From Vibrio vulnificus NBRC 15645 = ATCC 27562 (lineage in GTDB: Bacteria; Pseudomonadota; Gammaproteobacteria; Enterobacterales; Vibrionaceae), in the NCBI RefSeq assembly GCF_002224265.1, contig NZ_CP012881.1, positions 806,001-870,000 of the forward strand: a DNA stretch of 64,000 nt, in the 5' to 3' direction. Positions 19,057 to 26,807 of the stretch are shown one piece after another. Position 1 is the stretch's first letter. Every line of letters begins with the position of its first letter. The position numbers and the translations under genes are program-made. Below the pieces are notes generated by a model. That model saw only the letters and a program-made list of their open reading frames with translations, had not been told where the DNA came from and made no database searches.

Positions 19057-20218
19057 GGTGCGCTCCAAATGACATCACGTATTGCAGACTAAATAAGGTC
19101 TCATCACCATCAACGTTGTCTTCATAGGTCACCTGACCACGAATGCGACCAAAATGGGAAGCATGCCAATCCAGCGCGACATCCCACTCTTTCAGATCGC
19201 CACGAGAAAACTCGCCATGCAAGTGATCACCATGAGCGTGTACGTCTCCCTCCACAGTTCGCACTTCCCCATAACGTGTACTCATGGTCCAACTCGGCTG
19301 GAACTGATAGGCGACTTCGGCATACCAACCTTGTGCTGCTTGTTCCGCTCCCGGAACACTCGCCATTTGCGGATCAAATCGATTGTCTAAATACCAAAAT
19401 TCACTGCTGGCTCTCAGATTGGTTTGACGATAGTTACCTTCCGGCGCCCATTTCCAAGTGAAATCCGTACCATATAAATGACGCCCTGTTATCGCGGGCC
19501 CATGCGAATGACCTGCGTGATCATGATGATGGTCATGCGCACTGTGATCCGATGACTCAGAATGAACAAACTGACGACCATTGGCATTGTAAAGCGCGCT
19601 CACTCCCCAGCGCCAACTGTGCTCCACACCTAAGTCTGCGCCAATTTGCACGTTCGCGGTATACACGCCAACACTCACCGGATCGCTATACCCTGCATCC
19701 AAAAGCTTTCCGCTAAACGCTTCGATACTCGTCTGCAGATAAAAATCGCTCGGTGCCAACCAACTCATTTGAACGCCATCATCAAAATAGTGACCACCAA
19801 GAAATGCGCGATAAACAACTGGGCGTTCGATAAACGCATCTTCATGCATGTGTTTATTGTTTAGGTAACCAATGTGAGAGAGCAATCTCCCCGCTTTCAG
19901 TTTGAATCCCAGCGGTAAACTGAGCGTTTCTATCCAGGCCTCTTCGAGTTCAAGCTCGGTTTCTCCACCATGGCTCGCCAATACCGTAACGAGCTGGCCT
20001 TTGAAGTGATGATCAATGTTACTGCTTAGCACAAGCTCAGAATGCCCAAGCGAAAATCCCTTATCACGACTTCCCCAATGGCGAGATTCATTTTGATAGC
20101 TGCCATCCAGGACTACGCCAATATCAATATTTGCTTTTACCGCTGAACTACTGATGAGCATGGCGCCACACAAAAACAACCCACTCTTTTTTACTGCTGG
20201 GATTCTCACTACATCCAT
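19040..20218 (-). CDS. Outer-membrane beta-barrel protein of the zinc cluster, histidine-rich loop
   Basis: The 392-residue protein has a signal peptide (about residues 1-29, cleavage near VKA) and alternating beta strands ending in a C-terminal aromatic residue (HAHAF), typical of an outer-membrane barrel. A loop around residues 225-245 is very His-rich (HDHHHDHAGHSHG) and another segment reads GDVHAHGDHLH. It lies 3' of a Zur box and overlaps the binding-protein gene, so it is probably a zinc-induced porin-like entry channel. It lacks an evident TonB box and is shorter than ZnuD-type receptors. A GTG at 20209 has a better ribosome-binding site (GGAG) than ATG 20218 and may be the true start. 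Confidence 0.7.
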   Translation of the reverse strand: MDVVRIPAVKKSGLFLCGAMLISSSAVKANIDIGVVLDGSYQNESRHWGSRDKGFSLGHSELVLSSNIDHHFKGQLVTVLASHGGETELELEEAWIETLSLPLGFKLKAGRLLSHIGYLNNKHMHEDAFIERPVVYRAFLGGHYFDDGVQMSWLAPSDFYLQTSIEAFSGKLLDAGYSDPVSVGVYTANVQIGADLGVEHSWRWGVSALYNANGRQFVHSESSDHSAHDHHHDHAGHSHGPAITGRHLYGTDFTWKWAPEGNYRQTNLRASSEFWYLDNRFDPQMASVPGAEQAAQGWYAEVAYQFQPSWTMSTRYGEVRTVEGDVHAHGDHLHGEFSRGDLKEWDVALDWHASHFGRIRGQVTYEDNVDGDETLFSLQYVMSFGAHHAHAF

Positions 20219-20264
20219 CTCCGATTAATTAATGATAATACGTCTCAAAACTATTGAATGAGAT

Positions 20265-20285
20265 AAATGTTATGTTATAACATTT
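20265..20285. promoter_or_regulatory. Zur box between the OMP operon and the AztD-like gene
   Basis: Half-sites AAATGTTAT and (T)ATAACATTT form a near-perfect palindrome that closely matches the gammaproteobacterial Zur consensus (GAAATGTTATANTATAACATTTC). It lies in the 139-bp gap between two divergent genes, so a single site could repress both transcripts when zinc is sufficient. Confidence 0.85.
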
Positions 20286-20357
20286 CATAAATCAATCTAA
20301 CCTACTAAGTTTATTCGCTAGGTTTATTCCATCGTTCAAATGAAAGGACATCTTTAA

Positions 20358-21644
20358 ATGCAACCCCTGTTGACCACCAAAGTTACATACACCGCACTCT
20401 CACTGGCCGTCATGCTGACACTCAGTGGCTGTAGCGAAGGCGAGAACAAAGCAGACCATCACAATCATCAAGATTCAGACCACGCGCCATCCGCCATGAG
20501 CCGTTTGGTCGTCACAGAGCAAGGCAGCACTAATCTCTATGTTCTTGAAGGCCAAAATTGGGCACCATTGGAACAGTTTAATTTACAAAATACGCCATCT
20601 GGCCTGAAAACCAGCCCGGATGGGCGCTACGCGTTGGCCCTGCAACGCACTCAAAACCTAGTTGAAATTCTCGATTCCGGCATTGAAGCAGAAGCGCATG
20701 GCGATCATTTCCATTTACACGTAGAGCGTCCGCAATTGCTCACGACCCAGTATCAGGGCATCAAACCAACGCATTACGACCTTAGTGACGACGCTGCGGC
20801 GCTCTTTTTTGATGGCGACAGCAACAGCGGAGAAAACGCAGAGTTCCGAGTATTAAATGATGCCAGCATCGCTAATGGCACAGCCCTAGCTCATTACACC
20901 TTTAGTTATGCCGTACACGGCACCACGCAACTGTTTGGGGAACATGCTTTTACCGGCATGGTCGACAATGCGGCCAATCCCGCTTTGCCAAACAAAGTCG
21001 TGGCTCTTGAGCGGCACGGTGACCATTTTCACGAATTAAGCAGCGCACCCGATGCGTGCCCAGCGCTTCACGGCAGTGCGCAATCCAAAACACAAGTGGC
21101 TTTTGCGTGTAGTGATGGTGTGATCGTTGTTGAGACACCAAGTACCACCCCGCAATTCACCAAACTCGCCAATCCAGCAGGTTTAGACACAGGATCTCGA
21201 TTTGGTACTGTGGTGGGTTTTGATGCTGCGGATAAACTGCTGTTTCTCACTCGTCAGGCTCAAGCTTTTTATCTCGCCCAAGGAGAACTGAAAGAGGTCA
21301 ATTGGAAATCCTCTCCGGAGGAAGGGGTTTTAGCTCATTATGCTGCTAACGACGTATTTGTTGTGGTGAGCTCCAACGGCACATTGAAAGTGTTTAATGC
21401 CGCGGCGAATTTCATTCAAAGCCACAACATCGCTTTATGGGAAACGCCATCAGCGTTGGCGGAAGGACAAAAAATTCAGTTAACGGAAGACAAACGTACA
21501 GGTCATCTTATTGTGAGCGATCCTGCCAATAACCAACTGCTGGAAATCGATCTTGTCAAACAAGAGGTCCTTCAACATCCGCTTGGTTTTGTTCCTCACT
21601 TACTCACTTGGGTCGGTACTGTGGAACAAGAACATCAGCACTGA
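20358..21644 (+). CDS. aztD: AztD-like zinc metallochaperone lipoprotein (beta-propeller)
   Basis: The 428-residue protein has a lipoprotein signal with lipobox LSGC at about residues 22-25, followed by a His-rich segment (DHHNHQDSDH). The body repeats blade-like units with GxxL/SPDGRYAL and SDPANNQLLEID motifs, consistent with a beta-propeller. Two HGDHFH motifs match the zinc-binding style of AztD, the periplasmic chaperone that transfers zinc to AztC in Paracoccus. Here it would be membrane-anchored. It is divergent from the OMP-SBP-permease operon across a Zur box and is followed by a terminator hairpin that an IS has duplicated. Confidence 0.75.
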   Translation: MQPLLTTKVTYTALSLAVMLTLSGCSEGENKADHHNHQDSDHAPSAMSRLVVTEQGSTNLYVLEGQNWAPLEQFNLQNTPSGLKTSPDGRYALALQRTQNLVEILDSGIEAEAHGDHFHLHVERPQLLTTQYQGIKPTHYDLSDDAAALFFDGDSNSGENAEFRVLNDASIANGTALAHYTFSYAVHGTTQLFGEHAFTGMVDNAANPALPNKVVALERHGDHFHELSSAPDACPALHGSAQSKTQVAFACSDGVIVVETPSTTPQFTKLANPAGLDTGSRFGTVVGFDAADKLLFLTRQAQAFYLAQGELKEVNWKSSPEEGVLAHYAANDVFVVVSSNGTLKVFNAAANFIQSHNIALWETPSALAEGQKIQLTEDKRTGHLIVSDPANNQLLEIDLVKQEVLQHPLGFVPHLLTWVGTVEQEHQH

Positions 21645-21696
21645 TGCTTGATGCAATCAGTGAGAAAAAGATGGGGCATCATTTCAAAGTACAAAA

Positions 21697-21720
21697 AAGC
21701 GAAGCCACTTGGCTTCGCTT
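21697..21720. terminator. Terminator hairpin of aztD, left copy of a 24-bp target duplication
   Basis: AAGCGAAGCC and GGCTTCGCTT form a 10-bp stem around a 4-base loop (ACTT), the natural bidirectional terminator between aztD and the DAACS gene. The same 24 bases occur in the same orientation at 23314-23337 on the other side of the IS. Confidence 0.8.
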
Positions 21721-21731
21721 CAGATTGATGA

Positions 21732-21763
21732 CGAACCCCGCTTTTTAAGTGGGGTTCTTTTTT
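21732..21763 (+). terminator. Subterminal hairpin with U-tract inside the left IS end
   Basis: GAACCCC and GGGGTTC form a stem followed by TTTTTT on the plus strand. It would stop transcription entering the IS from the aztD side. Confidence 0.6.
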
Positions 21764-21800
21764 GGAAGCGACCGTAGGTCGCGATCGTGATTTTTTTTTG

Positions 21801-23237
21801 TTATATCGTGCGCAGAAGTTCCCATTCATTACATGGGTATACAGAAGCAAGTATCTGCCTTATTTCTGCCATATTTAAGCCCATTTTTCGTAGATAGTTC
21901 ACCACCAACGCTATCTTCTTGATGTTTTGGGCTGCCGCTGCCAACCAACATTGCATTTGCACGTTGGCTAGACCTCGGAAGCGAGCATAACGATGACCAT
22001 GATGTTGCTTGGCATCTGCAAAGCTCCGTTCTACTGTTTCACTTCGACGTCGATAGGTCTTCTTACCATAGGAAGAAAGCCGCATTTGATTTGCTCTCTC
22101 TACGGCATCGCTATAGATATGCCGAGTAATCACTTTCTTCATGTTTTTGCTTTGAGTACAGTCATCCCTCATTGGACAGAACGCACACTCTTTCGGGTCT
22201 GAGTGGTATTCTCGGTAGGCATCGCGTGACGTGGTTTTATAAAGCAACGCCTGACCATTCGGACACTGGTAGCAGTCTCTTTGCGCATCGTAAGTAAAGT
22301 GTTTCTTTTTGAACGCATTTTTCGTTCTCGATGGACGTCGATAACCGAACACGCCAAGAATACCTCGACGTTCAAGTGACTCCGCCACTGGAGCGGTAAA
22401 GTAGCCCGCATCCAGTCCAACGGCTATCGGGTTCAATTGGAATGTAGCAAGCGTGTAATCTAAGCGTTGAACGTAAGGCTGTGAGTCATTGATGTTGCCC
22501 GCGGTGGTATAGGTATCGAGGATAATTCCATGTTGACCATCAACGGTTCGATGGTCGAGGTAGAAGAAGCCTTGTGGCTTATTATCACGAGTCATGAAGC
22601 CACTCTCTGGGTCAGTGGTGCTGGTTTTGGTATTCTTTGTTTTTGACTCTGATTCACGAGCCTTAAGAGGCTTCTTACCCGCTTTTTCTCGGTCTAACGC
22701 GACGTCGTCATCCAGCATATCAAGATAGGCACTCGCGCGAACCGCCGTGACTTTATTGGTGTGTTTATTCTTGTTGGCGTTCGCTTTGAGATGAGTACTG
22801 TCCGTAAAGAGCTCTTGACCCGCGACCAAGCCTTTCGTCATGGCTTGCTCTACGATATTGATAAAAATACGTTCGAATACATCCGTGCCATTAAAGCGAC
22901 GAATGCGGTTTTGGCTTAGAGTCGAAGCGTGGATGACTTTCTCTGTTAATGACATCCGTAAGAACCAACGGTAAGCGACATTCACTTCAATTTCTTTAAC
23001 GAGCTGACGCTCACTTTTTATACCAAAGATATAACCAAGCAAGATGATTTTGAAGAGACGAACAGGGTCAACAGGTGGACGCCCATTATCTTTACAATAA
23101 AGATGAGCGACTTCATCACGAATGAATTCAAAGTCGATAGCATTATCGATTTTGCGCACTAAATGGTTTTTAGGAACTAACTGTTCCATCGTCACCATTT
23201 CCAGTTCGTATTGTTGCGGAGTCGGTTCTTGAAGCAT
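21801..23237 (-). CDS. IS1182-family transposase
   Basis: The 478-residue protein has the IS1182 family layout: an N-terminal DUF772-type region (VRLFKIILLGYIFGIKSERQL), a DDE catalytic domain with D in LFTDSTHLKAN, D in VGLDAGYFT and E in VERSFADAKQHHG, and a C-rich insert (CYQCPNGQALL..CAFCPMRDDC). It is full length with no frameshift, so probably functional. The gene occupies almost the whole IS. It has no strong ribosome-binding site upstream of ATG 23237, as is common for transposases. Confidence 0.92.
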   Translation of the reverse strand: MLQEPTPQQYELEMVTMEQLVPKNHLVRKIDNAIDFEFIRDEVAHLYCKDNGRPPVDPVRLFKIILLGYIFGIKSERQLVKEIEVNVAYRWFLRMSLTEKVIHASTLSQNRIRRFNGTDVFERIFINIVEQAMTKGLVAGQELFTDSTHLKANANKNKHTNKVTAVRASAYLDMLDDDVALDREKAGKKPLKARESESKTKNTKTSTTDPESGFMTRDNKPQGFFYLDHRTVDGQHGIILDTYTTAGNINDSQPYVQRLDYTLATFQLNPIAVGLDAGYFTAPVAESLERRGILGVFGYRRPSRTKNAFKKKHFTYDAQRDCYQCPNGQALLYKTTSRDAYREYHSDPKECAFCPMRDDCTQSKNMKKVITRHIYSDAVERANQMRLSSYGKKTYRRRSETVERSFADAKQHHGHRYARFRGLANVQMQCWLAAAAQNIKKIALVVNYLRKMGLNMAEIRQILASVYPCNEWELLRTI

Positions 23238-23272
23238 ATCGGAGTATCCATATTTCGATACCCCTATTAGAT

Positions 23273-23302
23273 CAAAGGTCTAGCTCGAAAGCTAGACCTT
23301 TG
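23273..23302. repeat. Perfect 13-bp hairpin inside the right IS end
   Basis: CAAAGGTCTAGCT and AGCTAGACCTTTG pair perfectly around a CGAA loop, directly inside the right terminal repeat and upstream of the transposase gene. It may protect the transposase from outside transcripts. Confidence 0.75.
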
Positions 23303-23313
23303 TCAGCAGTCTG

Positions 23314-23337
23314 AAGCGAAGCCACTTGGCTTCGCTT
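23314..23337. terminator. Right copy of the 24-bp target duplication (terminator of the DAACS gene)
   Basis: This is identical to 21697-21720 in the same orientation. On the minus strand it is followed by the IS end, so the DAACS gene retains a stem-loop 3' of its stop codon. Confidence 0.8.
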
Positions 23338-23359
23338 TTGTTTAGCAGAAAAAGTGTGC

Positions 23360-24640
23360 TTACGCATTCGCTGTGGTTGAAGCCTCTGTTTGCGCTTCGT
23401 CCGCTTCCACACCAATTTCCCCTTCAGATTTCGCAACGATGGTGTTCACCGCGGTATCACCCACCACGTTAGATGAAGTACAGAACATATCGTTGATGCG
23501 GTCTACCGCGGCAATAATAGCAAGACCTTCAGGTGGCAAGCCTAGTTGATGAAGCAATACACCCACCATCACCACGCCGCCGCCAGGTACACCACCAGCA
23601 CCAATCGATAGAAGAAGAATCGTCAAACCCAGTGTAAAGATGTCTGCCGTGTTAATTGGCTGGCCAAATGCGTTTGCCACAAACATGGTCGCCAACGCAA
23701 TGTAAATAGACACACCTGACATGTTCATGGTCGCGCCCAGCGGCACACCAAAACCAGCCACAGACTTTGATACATTAAGCTTCTCAGTCAGGGTTCTCAT
23801 GGTCACAGGGATAGTTGCATTCGAGCTCGCGGTCGATAGTGAGAACAAAATCTGCTCACGAGTTGCCCGCAAAAATGCTTTGGGAGTGATCCCAGTTGTA
23901 ATGCCCACCACCATTGGGTAGAAAAAGAAGATCCAAAACACCAGCATGGCCACAACTAACGCGACATAGCCCGCAACCGACATCAGCGTGTTGGCGTCCA
24001 AAGTCGCCCCAAGTTGAATCATCAAAGCAAACACACCGTAAGGCGCAAGGCTCATCACAAGGCCAACCAGCTTCATCATGATCTCATTGGCCATTTTGAA
24101 AGTACGGATAGCAGGGCCACCACGAGAATCCAGCGCTTGGATTGCCAAACCGGTCAAAATCGCCATAAAGATGATTTGCAGCATGTCACCATTGGCAAAA
24201 GCTTGCACTGGATTGCTTGGCACAATGTTCACCACCAACGAAAAGATATCCGGCGTTTCCGTTGTGGTCAGTTTTACCGTTTGTGAAATGGTACCCGCAA
24301 GATGTGCATCCGCCCCTGGCTGGAAGATAAGCCCAACCGTCAGCGCTGCCGCAATCGCAATAATGGTATTGATAATGTAAAGCGCAAAAGTTTTACCACC
24401 AAGGCGACCGAACGCAGTAATGTCTTTTAGGTCAACAATGCCACACACTATCGAAACATACACAAGTGGCACAACCAGCAGCTTGATTAGTGATACAAAC
24501 ATACCGCCAGCGCCCTCTGCAGCACCCAGTAAATAAGTATCAAAGATAGCAACGCCACTAAAGAGATACTGAATAGCAGTACCGATAAGTAGACCAGCAA
24601 ACAAGCCTACAAAAATCTTACTTGAAAGTGATTTATCCAT
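23360..24640 (-). CDS. Dicarboxylate/amino acid:cation symporter (DAACS family)
   Basis: The 426-residue protein matches the glutamate/aspartate/dicarboxylate transporters (GltP, GltT, DctA): eight membrane helices and two re-entrant hairpins. A serine-rich SLSTASSNATIPVTM segment forms HP1, the helix-7 motif NMSG is followed by VSIY, GAGGVPGGG forms HP2, and VDRINDMFCTSSNVVGD lies in helix 8. Replacement of the NMDGT aspartate by serine suggests a substrate or ion preference unlike GltPh. I cannot separate glutamate, aspartate, serine or dicarboxylate uptake by sequence alone. It is monocistronic. Confidence 0.85.
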   Translation of the reverse strand: MDKSLSSKIFVGLFAGLLIGTAIQYLFSGVAIFDTYLLGAAEGAGGMFVSLIKLLVVPLVYVSIVCGIVDLKDITAFGRLGGKTFALYIINTIIAIAAALTVGLIFQPGADAHLAGTISQTVKLTTTETPDIFSLVVNIVPSNPVQAFANGDMLQIIFMAILTGLAIQALDSRGGPAIRTFKMANEIMMKLVGLVMSLAPYGVFALMIQLGATLDANTLMSVAGYVALVVAMLVFWIFFFYPMVVGITTGITPKAFLRATREQILFSLSTASSNATIPVTMRTLTEKLNVSKSVAGFGVPLGATMNMSGVSIYIALATMFVANAFGQPINTADIFTLGLTILLLSIGAGGVPGGGVVMVGVLLHQLGLPPEGLAIIAAVDRINDMFCTSSNVVGDTAVNTIVAKSEGEIGVEADEAQTEASTTANA

Positions 24641-24921
24641 CCTTCACTCCAGAATGTTGTGTTTGTAATTTATGGTTTTATAGTTAAAACCGCCTATATT
24701 TCAGACGGAGTTCGCACATAATACACACATGAGTTACAAAATGAAGCTTTTGTTTACAATAATGATACAAATTTCCAATCAGAAATTAAATTTCAATTAA
24801 AGGAAAAGCAAAGAATAATCGACTAAATCAAAGGGTTGGTTTGCTAGACTCGGCGGCTTTGGAGACATAAAAAAGAGCGGCAAAAGCCGCTCTGTGTGTT
24901 TGAATCGGTCTATCTGTTTGC
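24641..24921. other. Gap between grpE and the DAACS gene
   Basis: This 281-bp AT-rich stretch holds the grpE terminator at 24874-24893 and, toward 24641, the promoter region of the DAACS gene. No further gene or operator was recognised. Confidence 0.5.
24874..24893 (-). terminator. grpE terminator
   Basis: AGAGCGGC-AAAA-GCCGCTCT is an 8-bp stem. On the minus strand it is followed by TTTTTTATG, a Rho-independent terminator 29 bp past the grpE stop. Confidence 0.85.
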
Positions 24922-25518
24922 TTATTTCGCAACCATAACCATCGCAGGACGAATCACTCGACCATTCAATTCGTAGCCTTTTTGCATCACGAACATCACG
25001 GTGTTTGACTCGTGATCTGGGCTTTCCTGAATCGACATCGCCTGATGCCATTCTGGGTTAAATGGCTGGCCTTCAGGATTGATCTCTTTCAAACCAAACT
25101 TACTGACCACATCAACGAACGTTTTATGCGTTAATTCAACGCCTTCTAGCAGTGGTTTTACCGCTTCGCTTTCAGCGTCAGCAGCTTGAATCGCACGCTC
25201 TAGATTATCAATCACTGGCAGCAGTTCTTCAGCAAAGCGATTCAACGCATATTTGCGCGCTTTATCAATTTCTTGCTCAGTACGACGACGCATGTTTTCC
25301 ACTTCTGCTTTCGCACGTAGCACTGAATCTTGCTGCTCTTTCACACGCGCTTCGCTGGCCAATAAAGCGGCTTCCAGCTCAGCGATCTTCGCCGCTGATT
25401 CATCCGCTTCTTCGTTCCATTCGATATCAGCATCAGTGCCAACAGCTTCTACTTCTACTTCCGCAGCGTCTTGCTGTTTAAGCGCTTCTTCGTTGATTTT
25501 GTTTTCTTCGTTGCTCAT
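24922..25518 (-). CDS. grpE: Nucleotide exchange factor GrpE
   Basis: GrpE accelerates ADP release from DnaK. From ATG 25518 ([12 protein letters not shown], with GGAG upstream) the protein is 198 aa. An acidic disordered N-terminus is followed by a long alpha-helical dimer stalk (about residues 48-130, [21 protein letters not shown]) and a C-terminal beta domain with the signature [10 protein letters not shown] and [16 protein letters not shown]. It stands alone with its own sigma-32 promoter and is divergent from nadK. Confidence 0.96.
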   Translation of the reverse strand: MSNEENKINEEALKQQDAAEVEVEAVGTDADIEWNEEADESAAKIAELEAALLASEARVKEQQDSVLRAKAEVENMRRRTEQEIDKARKYALNRFAEELLPVIDNLERAIQAADAESEAVKPLLEGVELTHKTFVDVVSKFGLKEINPEGQPFNPEWHQAMSIQESPDHESNTVMFVMQKGYELNGRVIRPAMVMVAK

Positions 25519-25613
25519 GATATCTCCAGAATTCAACTATTTGTCCTTAAAGCCTTTCACGTTTTAAAGGCTTTATCTTCACAAAAATTCGCAAAGTTAG
25601 ATAACTTGCCATT

Positions 25614-25642
25614 ATTATGGGGATGATGAATCCCGATTCAAG
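25614..25642 (-). promoter_or_regulatory. Sigma-32 promoter of grpE
   Basis: On the minus strand CTTGAA (25637-25642) and CCCCATAAT (25614-25622) are spaced by 14 bp, an almost perfect RpoH promoter about 95 bp upstream of grpE. The 5' leader also contains an 8-bp stem, 25548-25555 with 25568-25575 (TAAAGCCT/AGGCTTTA). Confidence 0.85.
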
Positions 25643-25663
25643 CCTCTTTAGTGCGGAAAAGCT

Positions 25664-26548
25664 ATGAAAAAACCATTTAACGTGATCGCCATTATCGGTA
25701 AGCCAAGAGATCAACAAGCGATTCAGACACATCGCGACCTATATCATTGGTTGAACTCACTCGGCTATCAGGTATTTATTGACGATCGACTTTCCGCCAT
25801 TCTCAATGATGTTCCCGAAGAACACTTTGCTGGTTTGGTCGAGTTAGGTGAAAAAGCCGATTTGGCCATCGTGGTTGGTGGTGATGGCAATATGCTCGGT
25901 GCAGCACGTATTCTCTCTCGCTTCAACACCCGTGTTATCGGAGTAAACAGAGGCAATCTTGGATTCTTGACCGACTTGAACCCTGAAGATTTCCAGCAAT
26001 CTCTGAAAGCCGTGTTGGACGGAGCCTACATCGAGGAAGAACGTTTTTTGCTTGAAGCAGAAATCCACCGGCATGGGCAAGTAAAAAGCCACAACGCGGC
26101 ACTCAATGAAGCAGTGCTCCATCCGGGGCAAGTCGCGCATATGATTGAGTTTGAGGTTTACATCGATGAGAGCTTTGCGTTTTCCCTACGTGCAGACGGT
26201 TTAATTGTCTCCACACCAACAGGTTCAACCGCTTACTCGCTCTCTGGCGGGGGCCCAATTTTATCACCGAGCCTGAACGCCATTTCTCTGGTGCCAATGT
26301 TCCCTCATACACTTTCAAGTAGACCATTAGTCGTGGATGGCAATCGCAGAATTAAACTACTGGTATCGCCAGACAACCGAGGAACACAAGAAGTCAGCTG
26401 TGATGGCCAAGTCTCTCTTCCCGTATCTCCCGGCGATGAGATTCACATCTACCAGAGCCCAAATCGACTTCGTCTGATCCATCCAAAAGACTACAGCTAC
26501 TATCACGTATTACGTAACAAGCTTGGTTGGTCGAGCAAGTTGTTCTAA
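25664..26548 (+). CDS. nadK: NAD kinase
   Basis: NadK phosphorylates NAD+ to NADP+, the sole route to NADP in most bacteria. The 294-residue protein contains the [11 protein letters not shown] motif (catalytic Asp of the GGDG signature), the NE/D-type [10 protein letters not shown] segment, the [15 protein letters not shown] loop and [10 protein letters not shown] near the C-terminus. The length equals that of the E. coli enzyme. It is divergent from grpE and followed by recN, the usual gammaproteobacterial order. Confidence 0.96.
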   Translation: MKKPFNVIAIIGKPRDQQAIQTHRDLYHWLNSLGYQVFIDDRLSAILNDVPEEHFAGLVELGEKADLAIVVGGDGNMLGAARILSRFNTRVIGVNRGNLGFLTDLNPEDFQQSLKAVLDGAYIEEERFLLEAEIHRHGQVKSHNAALNEAVLHPGQVAHMIEFEVYIDESFAFSLRADGLIVSTPTGSTAYSLSGGGPILSPSLNAISLVPMFPHTLSSRPLVVDGNRRIKLLVSPDNRGTQEVSCDGQVSLPVSPGDEIHIYQSPNRLRLIHPKDYSYYHVLRNKLGWSSKLF

Positions 26549-26563
26549 ATCTCCTTCCTTAAA

Positions 26564-26587
26564 AGGGTTAAGGCGTACCTTAACCCT
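26564..26587 (+). terminator. Possible terminator after nadK
   Basis: AGGGTTAAGG-CGTA-CCTTAACCCT is a perfect 10-bp stem 15 bp after the stop codon of nadK, but it has no U-tract. Confidence 0.5.
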
Positions 26588-26741
26588 CTGTACGATCATC
26601 AAAAAACACTCTTCCGACAAAGGAAATTCAACTTATCACCTTAACCATCACCTTAGCTTTGCCTTTACGTTTTCTTCTATGGAAACAGCACTCTATTGAT
26701 GAATAAAACCGCCTTCACATTTTTTATCTTTGAGATCTTTA

Positions 26742-26757
26742 CTGTATAAAGAAACAG
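26742..26757. promoter_or_regulatory. LexA box 1 of recN
   Basis: CTGTATAAAGAAACAG fits the SOS pattern CTG-N10-CAG with an AT-rich centre, 51 bp before the recN start codon. It is weaker than box 2. Confidence 0.65.
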
Positions 26758-26763
26758 TATATA

Positions 26764-26779
26764 CTGCATTTATATACAG
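26764..26779. promoter_or_regulatory. LexA box 2 of recN
   Basis: CTGCATTTATATACAG, within TACTGCATTTATATACAGTA, is very near the LexA consensus TACTGTATATATATACAGTA. recN is among the most strongly induced SOS genes in E. coli and also has multiple boxes there. Confidence 0.85.
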
Positions 26780-26807
26780 TATTGTTCAGTTATACAGGTA
26801 AACCAAA

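Larger units (their letters stand above)
21721..23313. mobile_element. IS1182-like insertion sequence, 1593 bp
   Basis: The left end CAGATTGATGACGAA and the inverted right end CAGACTGCTGACAAA agree at 12 of 15 positions and define terminal inverted repeats. The element carries one transposase gene on the minus strand and has a hairpin just inside each end (21732-21763 and 23273-23302). It is flanked by an exact 24-bp direct repeat. Everything appears intact, so it may be active. The family name comes from the transposase. Confidence 0.8.

Noticed and set aside
21721..23313. IS as part of a larger transposon or prophage
   Set aside because: Only one transposase gene is present, flanked by a direct duplication; no cargo or second IS copy lies nearby.
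26549..26807. Possible small gene between nadK and recN
   Set aside because: The gap holds a hairpin, an AT-rich promoter region and the LexA boxes; no ORF with a ribosome-binding site was seen.
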